A stretch of DNA of 64,000 bases from Myxococcales bacterium (GTDB lineage: Bacteria > Myxococcota > Myxococcia > Myxococcales > Anaeromyxobacteraceae): assembly GCA_021806645.1 (NCBI GenBank), contig JAJZQX010000006.1, positions 62,001 through 126,000 on the forward strand. The letters are read 5' to 3'. Made by a program: the position numbers and the translations under genes. The first letter of the stretch is position 1. The number at the start of each line of letters is the position of its first letter. The notes beneath the pieces are model-generated. The model was given only the letters and a program-made list of their open reading frames with translations. It was not told the DNA's origin and searched no databases. This document shows, in pieces, positions 54,762-61,593 of the stretch.

Positions 54762-56039
54762 TCACTCCTCACGCCAGTGGATCAGCCGCCCCAGGCCCTT
54801 CGCCTCTTCGCGGGCCTGGCTGGGCTCGAAGGTCACCACCGCCTCGACGTTCTTGACCACCGCGCCGGCGACTCCCTGGCCGCGGATGCGGAAGACGAAG
54901 GAGCGGTCGGTGAAGACTCCGCGGCTGTCCCTGTTATTCGGATCGGCGTAGTAGGAGTAAACGCCGACCCCGAGCGACTCGAGCACCGCCGCGAACTGCT
55001 GCGGCGTCATGGCGAGGAGCCCGCCCATGCGGATCAGCTTCACCGCCTCGAACAGCCGGTCGGGAAAGGTCGGATCCGAGAAGACGGGCTGGAGCGGCGG
55101 ATCGGCCATGATGCGGGCGAAGACCAACGCCTCGGCCGGCGTCTCGGCGTTGACGTTCATCTTCCCGCCGCGCATCGGGTAGACGGTGAGCCGCTCGCCG
55201 AAGGCGGCCATGTGCAGGTCGGAGAAGCCGGCCACCATGAAGAGCTCGTCGAGCGAGTCGAAGCGGGCGTTCTTGGCCTTGTAGCGGTCCGGGCCGCGGT
55301 CGAAGAGGTAGTTCTCGTCGCCGAAGCCGTTCTCGAACGGCCGGTCGGCCAGGCCGGTGACCACCGACTGCTGCTGGTCGTCGTCCACCCAGTCCGTGAA
55401 TCCGGCGGCCAGCTCGCCGCGGCTCTGCTTGACGCCATTGGCGTCCTCGCGCTCGAAGAGCGGGTCCCAGCGCCGGTCGGCCACCAGGGCCATGAAGCTG
55501 GCCAGCTGCCCGCCAAGCAGGTCACCGAGCCCGTCGAGCTGCGCGTTCACCTTGCGGTCCTCGTCGTCGATGGTGGCCGAGAAGCGCCCCGCCACCACGG
55601 CCGGCTTGCCGTGACCTGCCGGCACCTCGCCGTCCGGCGCCCGGGAGGGACCAGCGCCGGTGCCGGTGTTCTCGTCCCGCGTGCCGCGAGGGAAGAGGTT
55701 GGACACCAGCATCGAATCGACCGGGACCAGCTTCCAGACCTGGATGCGCGGCATGGCGCCCGCCATGGCGCCACCGGCCAGCCCGGCCGCCGCCGAGGAC
55801 TGGGCGTCGAGCTGAGCCTGGAAGTGGAGCACCAGCCGCGACAGGTTGACCGCCCCGCGCGCCTGGGCCAGCGCCACCAGTTCGTCCCGGCCGTTGGCGG
55901 CGATCTGGAGCCCGACCCGCGCCTGGTAGGCGAGATCCATGGCCAGCGCCGTCACCAGCGCCACCGCCACCATCACCACCAGCAGGGCGGCGCCACGCTC
56001 CCGGCGCCCGTCACCCCCGTCCGGTCTCGTGGAGATCAC
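54762..56039 (-). CDS. gspK: GspK, tip pseudopilin
   Basis: The product is 425 residues. The N-terminal RRERGAALLVVMVAVALVTALA is a prepilin-type segment without Glu at +5, the hallmark of GspK, which caps the pseudopilus. The body shows the GspK helical domain, with an NVNAETPAEAL motif and Asp/Asn-rich segments fitting calcium sites. GTG 56039 lies 2 bases after the gspJ stop; the frame is open upstream in the gspJ shadow. It forms the tip with GspI and GspJ. Confidence 0.9.
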   Translation of the reverse strand: MISTRPDGGDGRRERGAALLVVMVAVALVTALAMDLAYQARVGLQIAANGRDELVALAQARGAVNLSRLVLHFQAQLDAQSSAAAGLAGGAMAGAMPRIQVWKLVPVDSMLVSNLFPRGTRDENTGTGAGPSRAPDGEVPAGHGKPAVVAGRFSATIDDEDRKVNAQLDGLGDLLGGQLASFMALVADRRWDPLFEREDANGVKQSRGELAAGFTDWVDDDQQQSVVTGLADRPFENGFGDENYLFDRGPDRYKAKNARFDSLDELFMVAGFSDLHMAAFGERLTVYPMRGGKMNVNAETPAEALVFARIMADPPLQPVFSDPTFPDRLFEAVKLIRMGGLLAMTPQQFAAVLESLGVGVYSYYADPNNRDSRGVFTDRSFVFRIRGQGVAGAVVKNVEAVVTFEPSQAREEAKGLGRLIHWREE

Positions 56040-56041
56040 GG

Positions 56042-56692
56042 TCAGAACCCCAGCGGCGCCGTGATGGCGACGCGCGCCTGCGTGGTGAACTTCTCGGTCC
56101 GGCCGTCGGCCAGCTTCAGCTCCAGCTCGACGCGGACGCGGGTCGGCAGCTCGTTCAGCTTCTCCGGCGTCCGGGTGGACCACTCACGGACCCACTCCTT
56201 GCGCTTCAGGTCCCAGTACTGGAGCGAGAGCTTCTTGACATGGGTGGCGACCAGGTCGGTGCGCCCGCCGCGATCCGGCTCGTCGTCGAGGCGCACCTTC
56301 TCGCGCCGGAAGAGCGCGTCCTCCCCGCTCATCGGATCGCGCTCGACCAGGTACTCGACCACCGCCTGGTCCGACTCCTTGGCGTCCTGCACCAGCCGGA
56401 CGTGGGCCATGGTGGTGAAGAGCAGCGTGTCGCCTTCGCCCTTGAAGAGGGTGGGGCGATCTCGGAACCGGCTGTGGTCGTAGTGCTCCGAGAGGAAGGC
56501 CATCGAGAGTTCCCGCGACAGCCGCGTCAGCGCCAGCCGCGCCCCGGCGTACCGCTCGCCCTGCTCCCGCGCCACCGTGGCGGCGTGATCCACCTGCTGG
56601 AGGACGCCGGCCGCCATGGCGCCGATCACGGCGGTGATCGCGATCGCGATCATCACCTCGAGCAGCGAGAAGCCGCGGGGCGTCCGGCTCAT
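56042..56692 (-). CDS. gspJ: GspJ, minor pseudopilin
   Basis: The product is 216 residues with prepilin motif PRGFSLLEVMIAIAITAVIG (cleavage after Gly, Glu at +5). The body matches GspJ: QGERYAGARLALTRLSRELSMAF near the start, then a beta domain. It joins GspI and GspK at the pseudopilus tip. The start overlaps the gspI stop in ATGA (56689-56692). Confidence 0.92.
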   Translation of the reverse strand: MSRTPRGFSLLEVMIAIAITAVIGAMAAGVLQQVDHAATVAREQGERYAGARLALTRLSRELSMAFLSEHYDHSRFRDRPTLFKGEGDTLLFTTMAHVRLVQDAKESDQAVVEYLVERDPMSGEDALFRREKVRLDDEPDRGGRTDLVATHVKKLSLQYWDLKRKEWVREWSTRTPEKLNELPTRVRVELELKLADGRTEKFTTQARVAITAPLGF

Positions 56693-57483
56693 CGGGCCCT
56701 CGGTGGTGGCCCTGGCGGCGGGAAACCTGGCGGCGGGAAACCCGGTGGCGGGAAGCCCGGCGGCGGGAAGCCCGGCGGCGGGAAGCCCGGCGGCGGGAAG
56801 CCCGGCGGCGGCGTGCCGCCCATCCGCTTCTGCGCGCCCGGCGTGAGCACCACCAGGTACGTGACCAGCGCGAAGGACTCCGTCGCCTTGCCGTCCTTCC
56901 AGCCCACCGTGAGCCGCACCTCGCGGAGACCGGACTTGAGCGTCTCTCCAAGCCCGGTCAGCTGCCGCTGGATCATCGCCACGGCCGTCCCCGCCAGCGG
57001 CGAGCCGGCCAGCGAGCCCATCGGGCCGCCGGCGCCAACACCCGGACCTCCGCCCGTGCCGCCGCCCTTTCCAGGCCCCTTGGCGTCGAGCCCGAGCAGG
57101 CCGGCCACGCCGCCGTCGATGCCGGTGAGCGCCTTGAGCACGGCGTCGGGTCCCAGCTCGAGCCGCGGCTTGATGGCCTCCAGCTTCCAGGTCACCTCGG
57201 GGTGGCCCTCGTCCTCGAAGGTGCCCTCCTCGGTCTGGTCGAAGTCGCGGAAGCCGTCCTCCTCGAACGTGGCCTCGGCCTCGGCCAGCCGACCGCGGGC
57301 CAGCATGGTGGCCACCTCGAGCTGGCGGGCGCGGACGTGGTTGTGAAGGGCGCCGCCCACCACGTCGGAGACGGCGGTGAGCGCCAGCGCCAGCACCGCC
57401 AGCGCCACCATCACCTCGAGCAGGGTGAAGCCCCGGTTCCGCCGCGGTCCGCCGGCGCCGCGGTTGGTGCGCGCGCCGGTCAT
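56689..57483 (-). CDS. gspI: GspI, minor pseudopilin with (PPPGF)6 tail
   Basis: The product is 264 residues, about twice the usual length of 120-130. The prepilin motif is NRGFTLLEVMVALAVLALAL. After the normal GspI N-terminal region, an insertion rich in Gly (GKGGGTGGGPGVGAGGPMG, about 150-170) is followed by more pseudopilin-like sequence. The C-terminal 40 residues are six PPPGF repeats and a PPPGPPPRAR end. The tail should need EF-P for efficient translation. ATG 57483 overlaps the gspH stop. The core assignment is firm; the extensions are unusual. Confidence 0.88.
   Translation of the reverse strand: MTGARTNRGAGGPRRNRGFTLLEVMVALAVLALALTAVSDVVGGALHNHVRARQLEVATMLARGRLAEAEATFEEDGFRDFDQTEEGTFEDEGHPEVTWKLEAIKPRLELGPDAVLKALTGIDGGVAGLLGLDAKGPGKGGGTGGGPGVGAGGPMGSLAGSPLAGTAVAMIQRQLTGLGETLKSGLREVRLTVGWKDGKATESFALVTYLVVLTPGAQKRMGGTPPPGFPPPGFPPPGFPPPGFPPPGFPPPGFPPPGPPPRAR
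56722..56811. repeat. Six tandem 15-bp units in gspI
   Basis: The unit on the + strand is GAAGCCCGGCGGCGG, coding PPPGF on the minus strand. Four copies (56752-56811) are identical, and the two at the gspI 3' side (56722-56751) differ by one to three bases. Period 15 keeps the reading frame, so copy-number change would alter only tail length. Confidence 0.95.
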
Positions 57484-58094
57484 CGGTCGGCCTCCACCTT
57501 GCCGGTCACGACGCGAGCCCGCCCGGTGAAGGGCTCGAGCACCACGGTGTAGACGAAATCGCCGTCCACCACCGGGATGAAGGCCCGCTGGGCCTGCCCC
57601 CCGGGGAAGAAGTGGACGTAGGCCACGCCCTCCTCGATGGGCTGGCTGCGCCCCTCGATCCGGATCGGGCCGAACGCGGTCTTGCCCGGCAGGACGCGGC
57701 GAGGCGCCAGCCGGTCGTCGAAGGCGCCGAAGCGGGTCTGCGCCATGAGCCGGCGGCGGTCGGCGTCCCGTTCGTCGGGGAAGCGCTCCTCCAGCTCGCG
57801 CGAGACCCGGGAGGGCTCGTCCTTCGCGGCCAGCGTCACCGCCCGTGGCGCGCACTCGGCCCAGGTGGCGTGGTTGTCGATGTCGATGGCCATCCGGCAG
57901 GTGGTGTGGCGGAGCGCGGCGGTGTCGAAGAGGTAGCGGAGCGAGCCGGCCAGCTCGCCGGCGGCCTGCCGGGCGTTGGCCCCGCTGATGCCGCGCAGCG
58001 CCGGGATGGCGGCGGCGGAGATGATCCCCACCACGGCGATCACCACCATCAGCTCGATGAGGGTGAACCCTCGCTGGCGCGCGCCTCTCGTCAC
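57480..58094 (-). CDS. gspH: GspH, minor pseudopilin
   Basis: The product is 204 residues with prepilin motif QRGFTLIELMVVIAVVGIIS and a GspH-type beta domain (ARQAAGELAGSLRYLFDTAALRHTTCRMAID). GspH lies just under the tip complex. GTG at 58094 is the start, 7 bases after gspG; the stop overlaps gspI. A charged insert (about 75-100) lengthens the protein relative to enteric GspH. Confidence 0.9.
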   Translation of the reverse strand: MTRGARQRGFTLIELMVVIAVVGIISAAAIPALRGISGANARQAAGELAGSLRYLFDTAALRHTTCRMAIDIDNHATWAECAPRAVTLAAKDEPSRVSRELEERFPDERDADRRRLMAQTRFGAFDDRLAPRRVLPGKTAFGPIRIEGRSQPIEEGVAYVHFFPGGQAQRAFIPVVDGDFVYTVVLEPFTGRARVVTGKVEADR

Positions 58095-58101
58095 GAAGTT
58101 C

Positions 58102-58515
58102 TCAGGGGTTCACGATGTCGGCGTTCTCGCCGTCGCCGCCGGGCTGCTTGTCGGCGCCGTAGCTCTTCACGTCGAAGGCGTCGGCGTGGGCCTGGCCGGG
58201 GTAGAGGTAGATGTACTCCTGCCCCCACGGGTCGAGCAGCTTGCCGCCCTTGTTGGGCTTGATGAACTTCTCCTGGATGAGGACGCCGAGCCCCTCCTCG
58301 GTGGTCGGGTAGCGGCCGCGCATCACCTTGAAGGCGTCCACCCCCTGGCTGGCGATGTTGCGGACGTCGGTCTCGGCCTGCTTGGTCTTGGCCTCGCCGA
58401 GCCGGCCGACCACGTTGACGGCCACCGCCGAGGCGATCAGGCCGATGATCACCAGCACCACCATGATCTCGATGAGGGTCATGCCGCGCTGGGCGCGGCG
58501 CTTGCGGGCTTGCAT
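58102..58515 (-). CDS. gspG: GspG, major pseudopilin
   Basis: The product is 137 residues. RRAQRGMTLIEIMVVLVIIGLIA is the prepilin motif, followed by the highly conserved major pseudopilin core RGRYPTTEEGLGVLI and DPWGQEYIYLYPG. It polymerises into the pseudopilus that drives secretion through GspD. ATG 58515 is preferred because GGAGG lies about 8 bases upstream and gives a normal 11-residue leader; GTG 58563 would overlap the gspF stop and give a 27-residue leader. Confidence 0.95.
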   Translation of the reverse strand: MQARKRRAQRGMTLIEIMVVLVIIGLIASAVAVNVVGRLGEAKTKQAETDVRNIASQGVDAFKVMRGRYPTTEEGLGVLIQEKFIKPNKGGKLLDPWGQEYIYLYPGQAHADAFDVKSYGADKQPGGDGENADIVNP

Positions 58516-58559
58516 GTGGACGGCCTCCGTGGAGGTGAGGGTGGACGGGCGCAGGGTGG

Positions 58560-59786
58560 TCACCCGGCCAGCGTGTTGATCTGCAGGATGGGCATGAGCA
58601 CCGAGAAGACGATGAAGGTCACCACCAGGCCCATCATCACGATCATGAGCGGCTCCATGAGCGAGGTGAGCGCGCCGACGGTGGTGTCCACCTGGTCCTC
58701 GTAGGCGTCGGCCACGTTGCCCAGCATCTCCTCCAGCGAGCCGGAGCGCTCGCCGATGGCCACCATGTGGTGGACCAGGGGCGGGAACTCGCCGGAGCGC
58801 TTGAGCGGCGCGGCGATCGACTCGCCCTCCTGGATGGCCTGGCGGGCCTGCTCGATCACCTCGGCCAGCCGCACGTTGCCGACCACGTTCTTGACGATGT
58901 CCATGGCCGCCAGCAGCGGCACGCCGCTCTTAAGCAGCGTGGCCAGGGTGCGGGAGAAGCGGCCGATGGCGATGGTCCGGATGAGCCGGCCGAAGATCGG
59001 GACGGTGAGCTTGAAGCGATCCCACCGGGCCCGGCCGGCCGGGGTCTCCTTCCAGCGCAGGAAGCCCCAGAACGCGGCGCCGGCCAGCAGCAGCAGCGCC
59101 CACCACCAGTTGGAGACGAAGGTGGAGAAGCCCATCAGCAGCCTGGTGGTCCAGGGGAGCGTCACCTGGGTGTCCTCGAAGATCTTGGTGATCTTGGGGA
59201 TGACCACCGCGAAGAGGATCAGCATGATGGCGCCGCCCACCACCGCCATGGCGGCCGGGTAGGTGAGCGCTCCCATCACCTTGGAGCGGAGCCGTGCCTG
59301 CCCCTCGGTGAAGTCGGCCAGCCGCACCAGAACCACGTCGAGCGCGCCGGAGGACTCGCCGGCCCTGATCATGTTGACGTAGAGGCTGGTGAAGACCTTG
59401 CGGTGGACGGCGAGGGCGTCGGCCAGCGAGGCCCCCTCGTTGACCCGCTGCTTCACGTCGGAGATGACGCGCTTGAGCCGGTCGTGCTCGACCTGCTCGA
59501 CCAGGGCGTTGAGCGCCTCGACCAGGGGGATGCCGGCGTGCACCAGCACCGCCAGTTGCCGGGTCATGATGGCGAGGTCGTCGGCGCTGACCCGCCCCAC
59601 CACCCAGCGGCGCACGTTCACCTCGCGGGCCTGCTGCGCCTGCTGCTGCTTCTCGCCCAGCACCTCGGTGAGGAAGACGCCGTCGCGCTTCAGCGCGGCG
59701 CGCAGGGTCTTGGGGGACTCGGCCTCCTTGAGCCCCTGGACCGGCTTGCCGGCGGCGGACAGCGCCTTGTACTCGAAGACCGGCAT
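58560..59786 (-). CDS. gspF: GspF, type II secretion platform protein
   Basis: The product is 408 residues. MPVFEYKALSAAGKPVQG opens the family, two GspF domains (about 65-190 and 270-395) follow, and three membrane helices lie near 165-190, 215-235 and 375-400. MTRQLAVLVHAGIPLVEAL and GESSGALDVVLVRLADF are signature stretches, repeated in the second half as ATLLKSGVPLLAAMDI and GERSGSLEEML. It is the inner-membrane platform, homologous to PilC. The start is 4 bases after gspE. Confidence 0.95.
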   Translation of the reverse strand: MPVFEYKALSAAGKPVQGLKEAESPKTLRAALKRDGVFLTEVLGEKQQQAQQAREVNVRRWVVGRVSADDLAIMTRQLAVLVHAGIPLVEALNALVEQVEHDRLKRVISDVKQRVNEGASLADALAVHRKVFTSLYVNMIRAGESSGALDVVLVRLADFTEGQARLRSKVMGALTYPAAMAVVGGAIMLILFAVVIPKITKIFEDTQVTLPWTTRLLMGFSTFVSNWWWALLLLAGAAFWGFLRWKETPAGRARWDRFKLTVPIFGRLIRTIAIGRFSRTLATLLKSGVPLLAAMDIVKNVVGNVRLAEVIEQARQAIQEGESIAAPLKRSGEFPPLVHHMVAIGERSGSLEEMLGNVADAYEDQVDTTVGALTSLMEPLMIVMMGLVVTFIVFSVLMPILQINTLAG

Positions 59787-59790
59787 GGCC

Positions 59791-61593
59791 TCAGTGCCGA
59801 TCTTCCGCGGTGACCGAGAGGATCTCGGCGGCGGTGGTGATCCCCAGCGCCACCTTGTAGGCGCCATGCTGCATCAGCGAGAGCATGCCGTGATCGACGG
59901 CCGCCTTCTTGATGGTGGACGAGTCGGTGTTCTTGAGGACCAGGGCGCGGATGTCGTCGTCCACCAGCATCAGCTCGTAGATGCCGGTGCGCCCCAGGTA
60001 ACCGGTCTGCTGGCAGGCCGGGCAGCCGGCCGCCTTGTAGATGGCCCTGGGGTTGCCGGCCTGCGCCAGGATCTCGTCGGAGAGACCGACCTGCTCGCGC
60101 TCCTCGAGCGTGGGCACGTAGGGCTTGCGGCACTCGGGGCAGAGGACGCGAACCAGCCGCTGGGCCAGCACGCCCACCAGCGACGAGGCCACCAGGAACG
60201 GCTGCACCCCCATGTCCACGAGGCGGGTGATGGCGCCGGCGGCGTCGTTGGTGTGGACGGTGGAGAGCACCAGGTGGCCGGTCAGCGAGGCCTGGATGGC
60301 GATCTCGGCCGTCTCCAGGTCGCGGATCTCGCCCACCATGATCACGTCCGGGTCCTGGCGCAGGAAGGCGCGCAGGCCGCCGGCGAAGGTCAGCTCGATC
60401 TTGGGGTTGACCTGCACCTGGCCGATGCCCTTGAGCGGGATCTCGACCGGGTCCTCGATGGTGAGGATGTTGAGATCGGGTGAGTTGATCTTGGAGAGGG
60501 CGGCGTAGAGCGTGGTGGTCTTGCCGCTGCCGGTGGGGCCGGTCACCAGCACGATGCCGTGGGCGCGGGTCACCAGCGCGTCCATGATCTTGAGCTGCCA
60601 GGGCTCGAAGCCGATCTCGGCCAGGTCGAGGATGACGTTCGACTTGTCGAGGAGGCGCATCACGACCCGCTCGCCGTTGGCGGTGGGGACGGTGGAGAGG
60701 CGGATGTCCACGTCCTTGCCGGCGATCTTGATGCGGATGCGGCCGTCCTGCGGGAGCCGCTTCTCGGCGATGTTGAGGCCGCCCATGATCTTGATGCGGC
60801 TGGCGATGGAGGCCTGGTAGCGCTTGGGGGCGCGGATCACCTCGCGCAGCACGCCGTCGATCCGGTAGCGGACCGAGATGTCCTTCTCCTCCGGGTTGAT
60901 GTGGATGTCGCTGGCCCGCTCCTTCACGGCCCGGAAGAGGAGCGAGTTGACGAGCCGGATGATGGGGGCCTCGTCGTCGGCGTCGAGGAGATCGGTCGGC
61001 TCCTCCAGCTCATGGGCGACGCTCTCGAGGTCCTCGGTCTCGAGCCCCTCCATGATCTTGTCGTGCTCGTCGGCGGCCCGGTCGTAGGCGGCGTTGATGG
61101 CGTCGAGCACCACCTGGGCGGGCGTGACCTCGATGGCCACCGGCTGGCCCAGCAGCGCGGCCACCGAGTCCTGAGCCGCGGTGTCGAGCGGATCGACCAC
61201 CGCCACCCGCGCCACCTCGCCGCTCGACCGGAGCGGCAGCAGCCGGGCCTGCTTGGCGAAGTTGATGGGGACCTTCTTGACCAGCGCCGGATCGATCGCC
61301 TCCGCGTCGATCCGCTCGAGGAAGGGCAGGTCGAGCTGGATGGCCAGCGCCCGGAGCACCTCGGCCTCGGTGCAGCCGTGGAGCCGCACCAGGATCTCGC
61401 CCAGCCGCTCGCCGGCATGCTCCCCCTGTTGCGCCGCCAGCGCCTCGGCCAGCTTGGCCGGCGTGAGCCCGGCCACCTGGGCGAGGATCTCTCCGAGCGG
61501 CCGCCCGCAGAGGTAGGCGGGGGCGTTGGTCACCAGCGTGGTCCGTTCGCTGCTCGCCAGCGGCAGGACCTCGGTAGGTCCATCGCCGTTCAT
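59791..61593 (-). CDS. gspE: GspE, type II secretion ATPase
   Basis: The product is 600 residues. An N-terminal MshEN/N1E-type region (about 30-150) is followed by the secretion ATPase core: Walker A GPTGSGKTT, Asp box, Walker B RAFLRQDPDVIMVGEIRD, and His box STVHTNDA. The zinc-binding tetracysteine is CPECRKPY then CPACQQTG, present as in most GspE proteins. It powers pseudopilus assembly together with GspL and GspF. The start overlaps the gspD stop in ATGA (61590-61593). Confidence 0.96.
   Translation of the reverse strand: MNGDGPTEVLPLASSERTTLVTNAPAYLCGRPLGEILAQVAGLTPAKLAEALAAQQGEHAGERLGEILVRLHGCTEAEVLRALAIQLDLPFLERIDAEAIDPALVKKVPINFAKQARLLPLRSSGEVARVAVVDPLDTAAQDSVAALLGQPVAIEVTPAQVVLDAINAAYDRAADEHDKIMEGLETEDLESVAHELEEPTDLLDADDEAPIIRLVNSLLFRAVKERASDIHINPEEKDISVRYRIDGVLREVIRAPKRYQASIASRIKIMGGLNIAEKRLPQDGRIRIKIAGKDVDIRLSTVPTANGERVVMRLLDKSNVILDLAEIGFEPWQLKIMDALVTRAHGIVLVTGPTGSGKTTTLYAALSKINSPDLNILTIEDPVEIPLKGIGQVQVNPKIELTFAGGLRAFLRQDPDVIMVGEIRDLETAEIAIQASLTGHLVLSTVHTNDAAGAITRLVDMGVQPFLVASSLVGVLAQRLVRVLCPECRKPYVPTLEEREQVGLSDEILAQAGNPRAIYKAAGCPACQQTGYLGRTGIYELMLVDDDIRALVLKNTDSSTIKKAAVDHGMLSLMQHGAYKVALGITTAAEILSVTAEDRH

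Noticed and set aside
56722-56811. CRISPR-like array
   Set aside because: The repeats are contiguous 15-bp coding units without spacers and translate cleanly as PPPGF in gspI.
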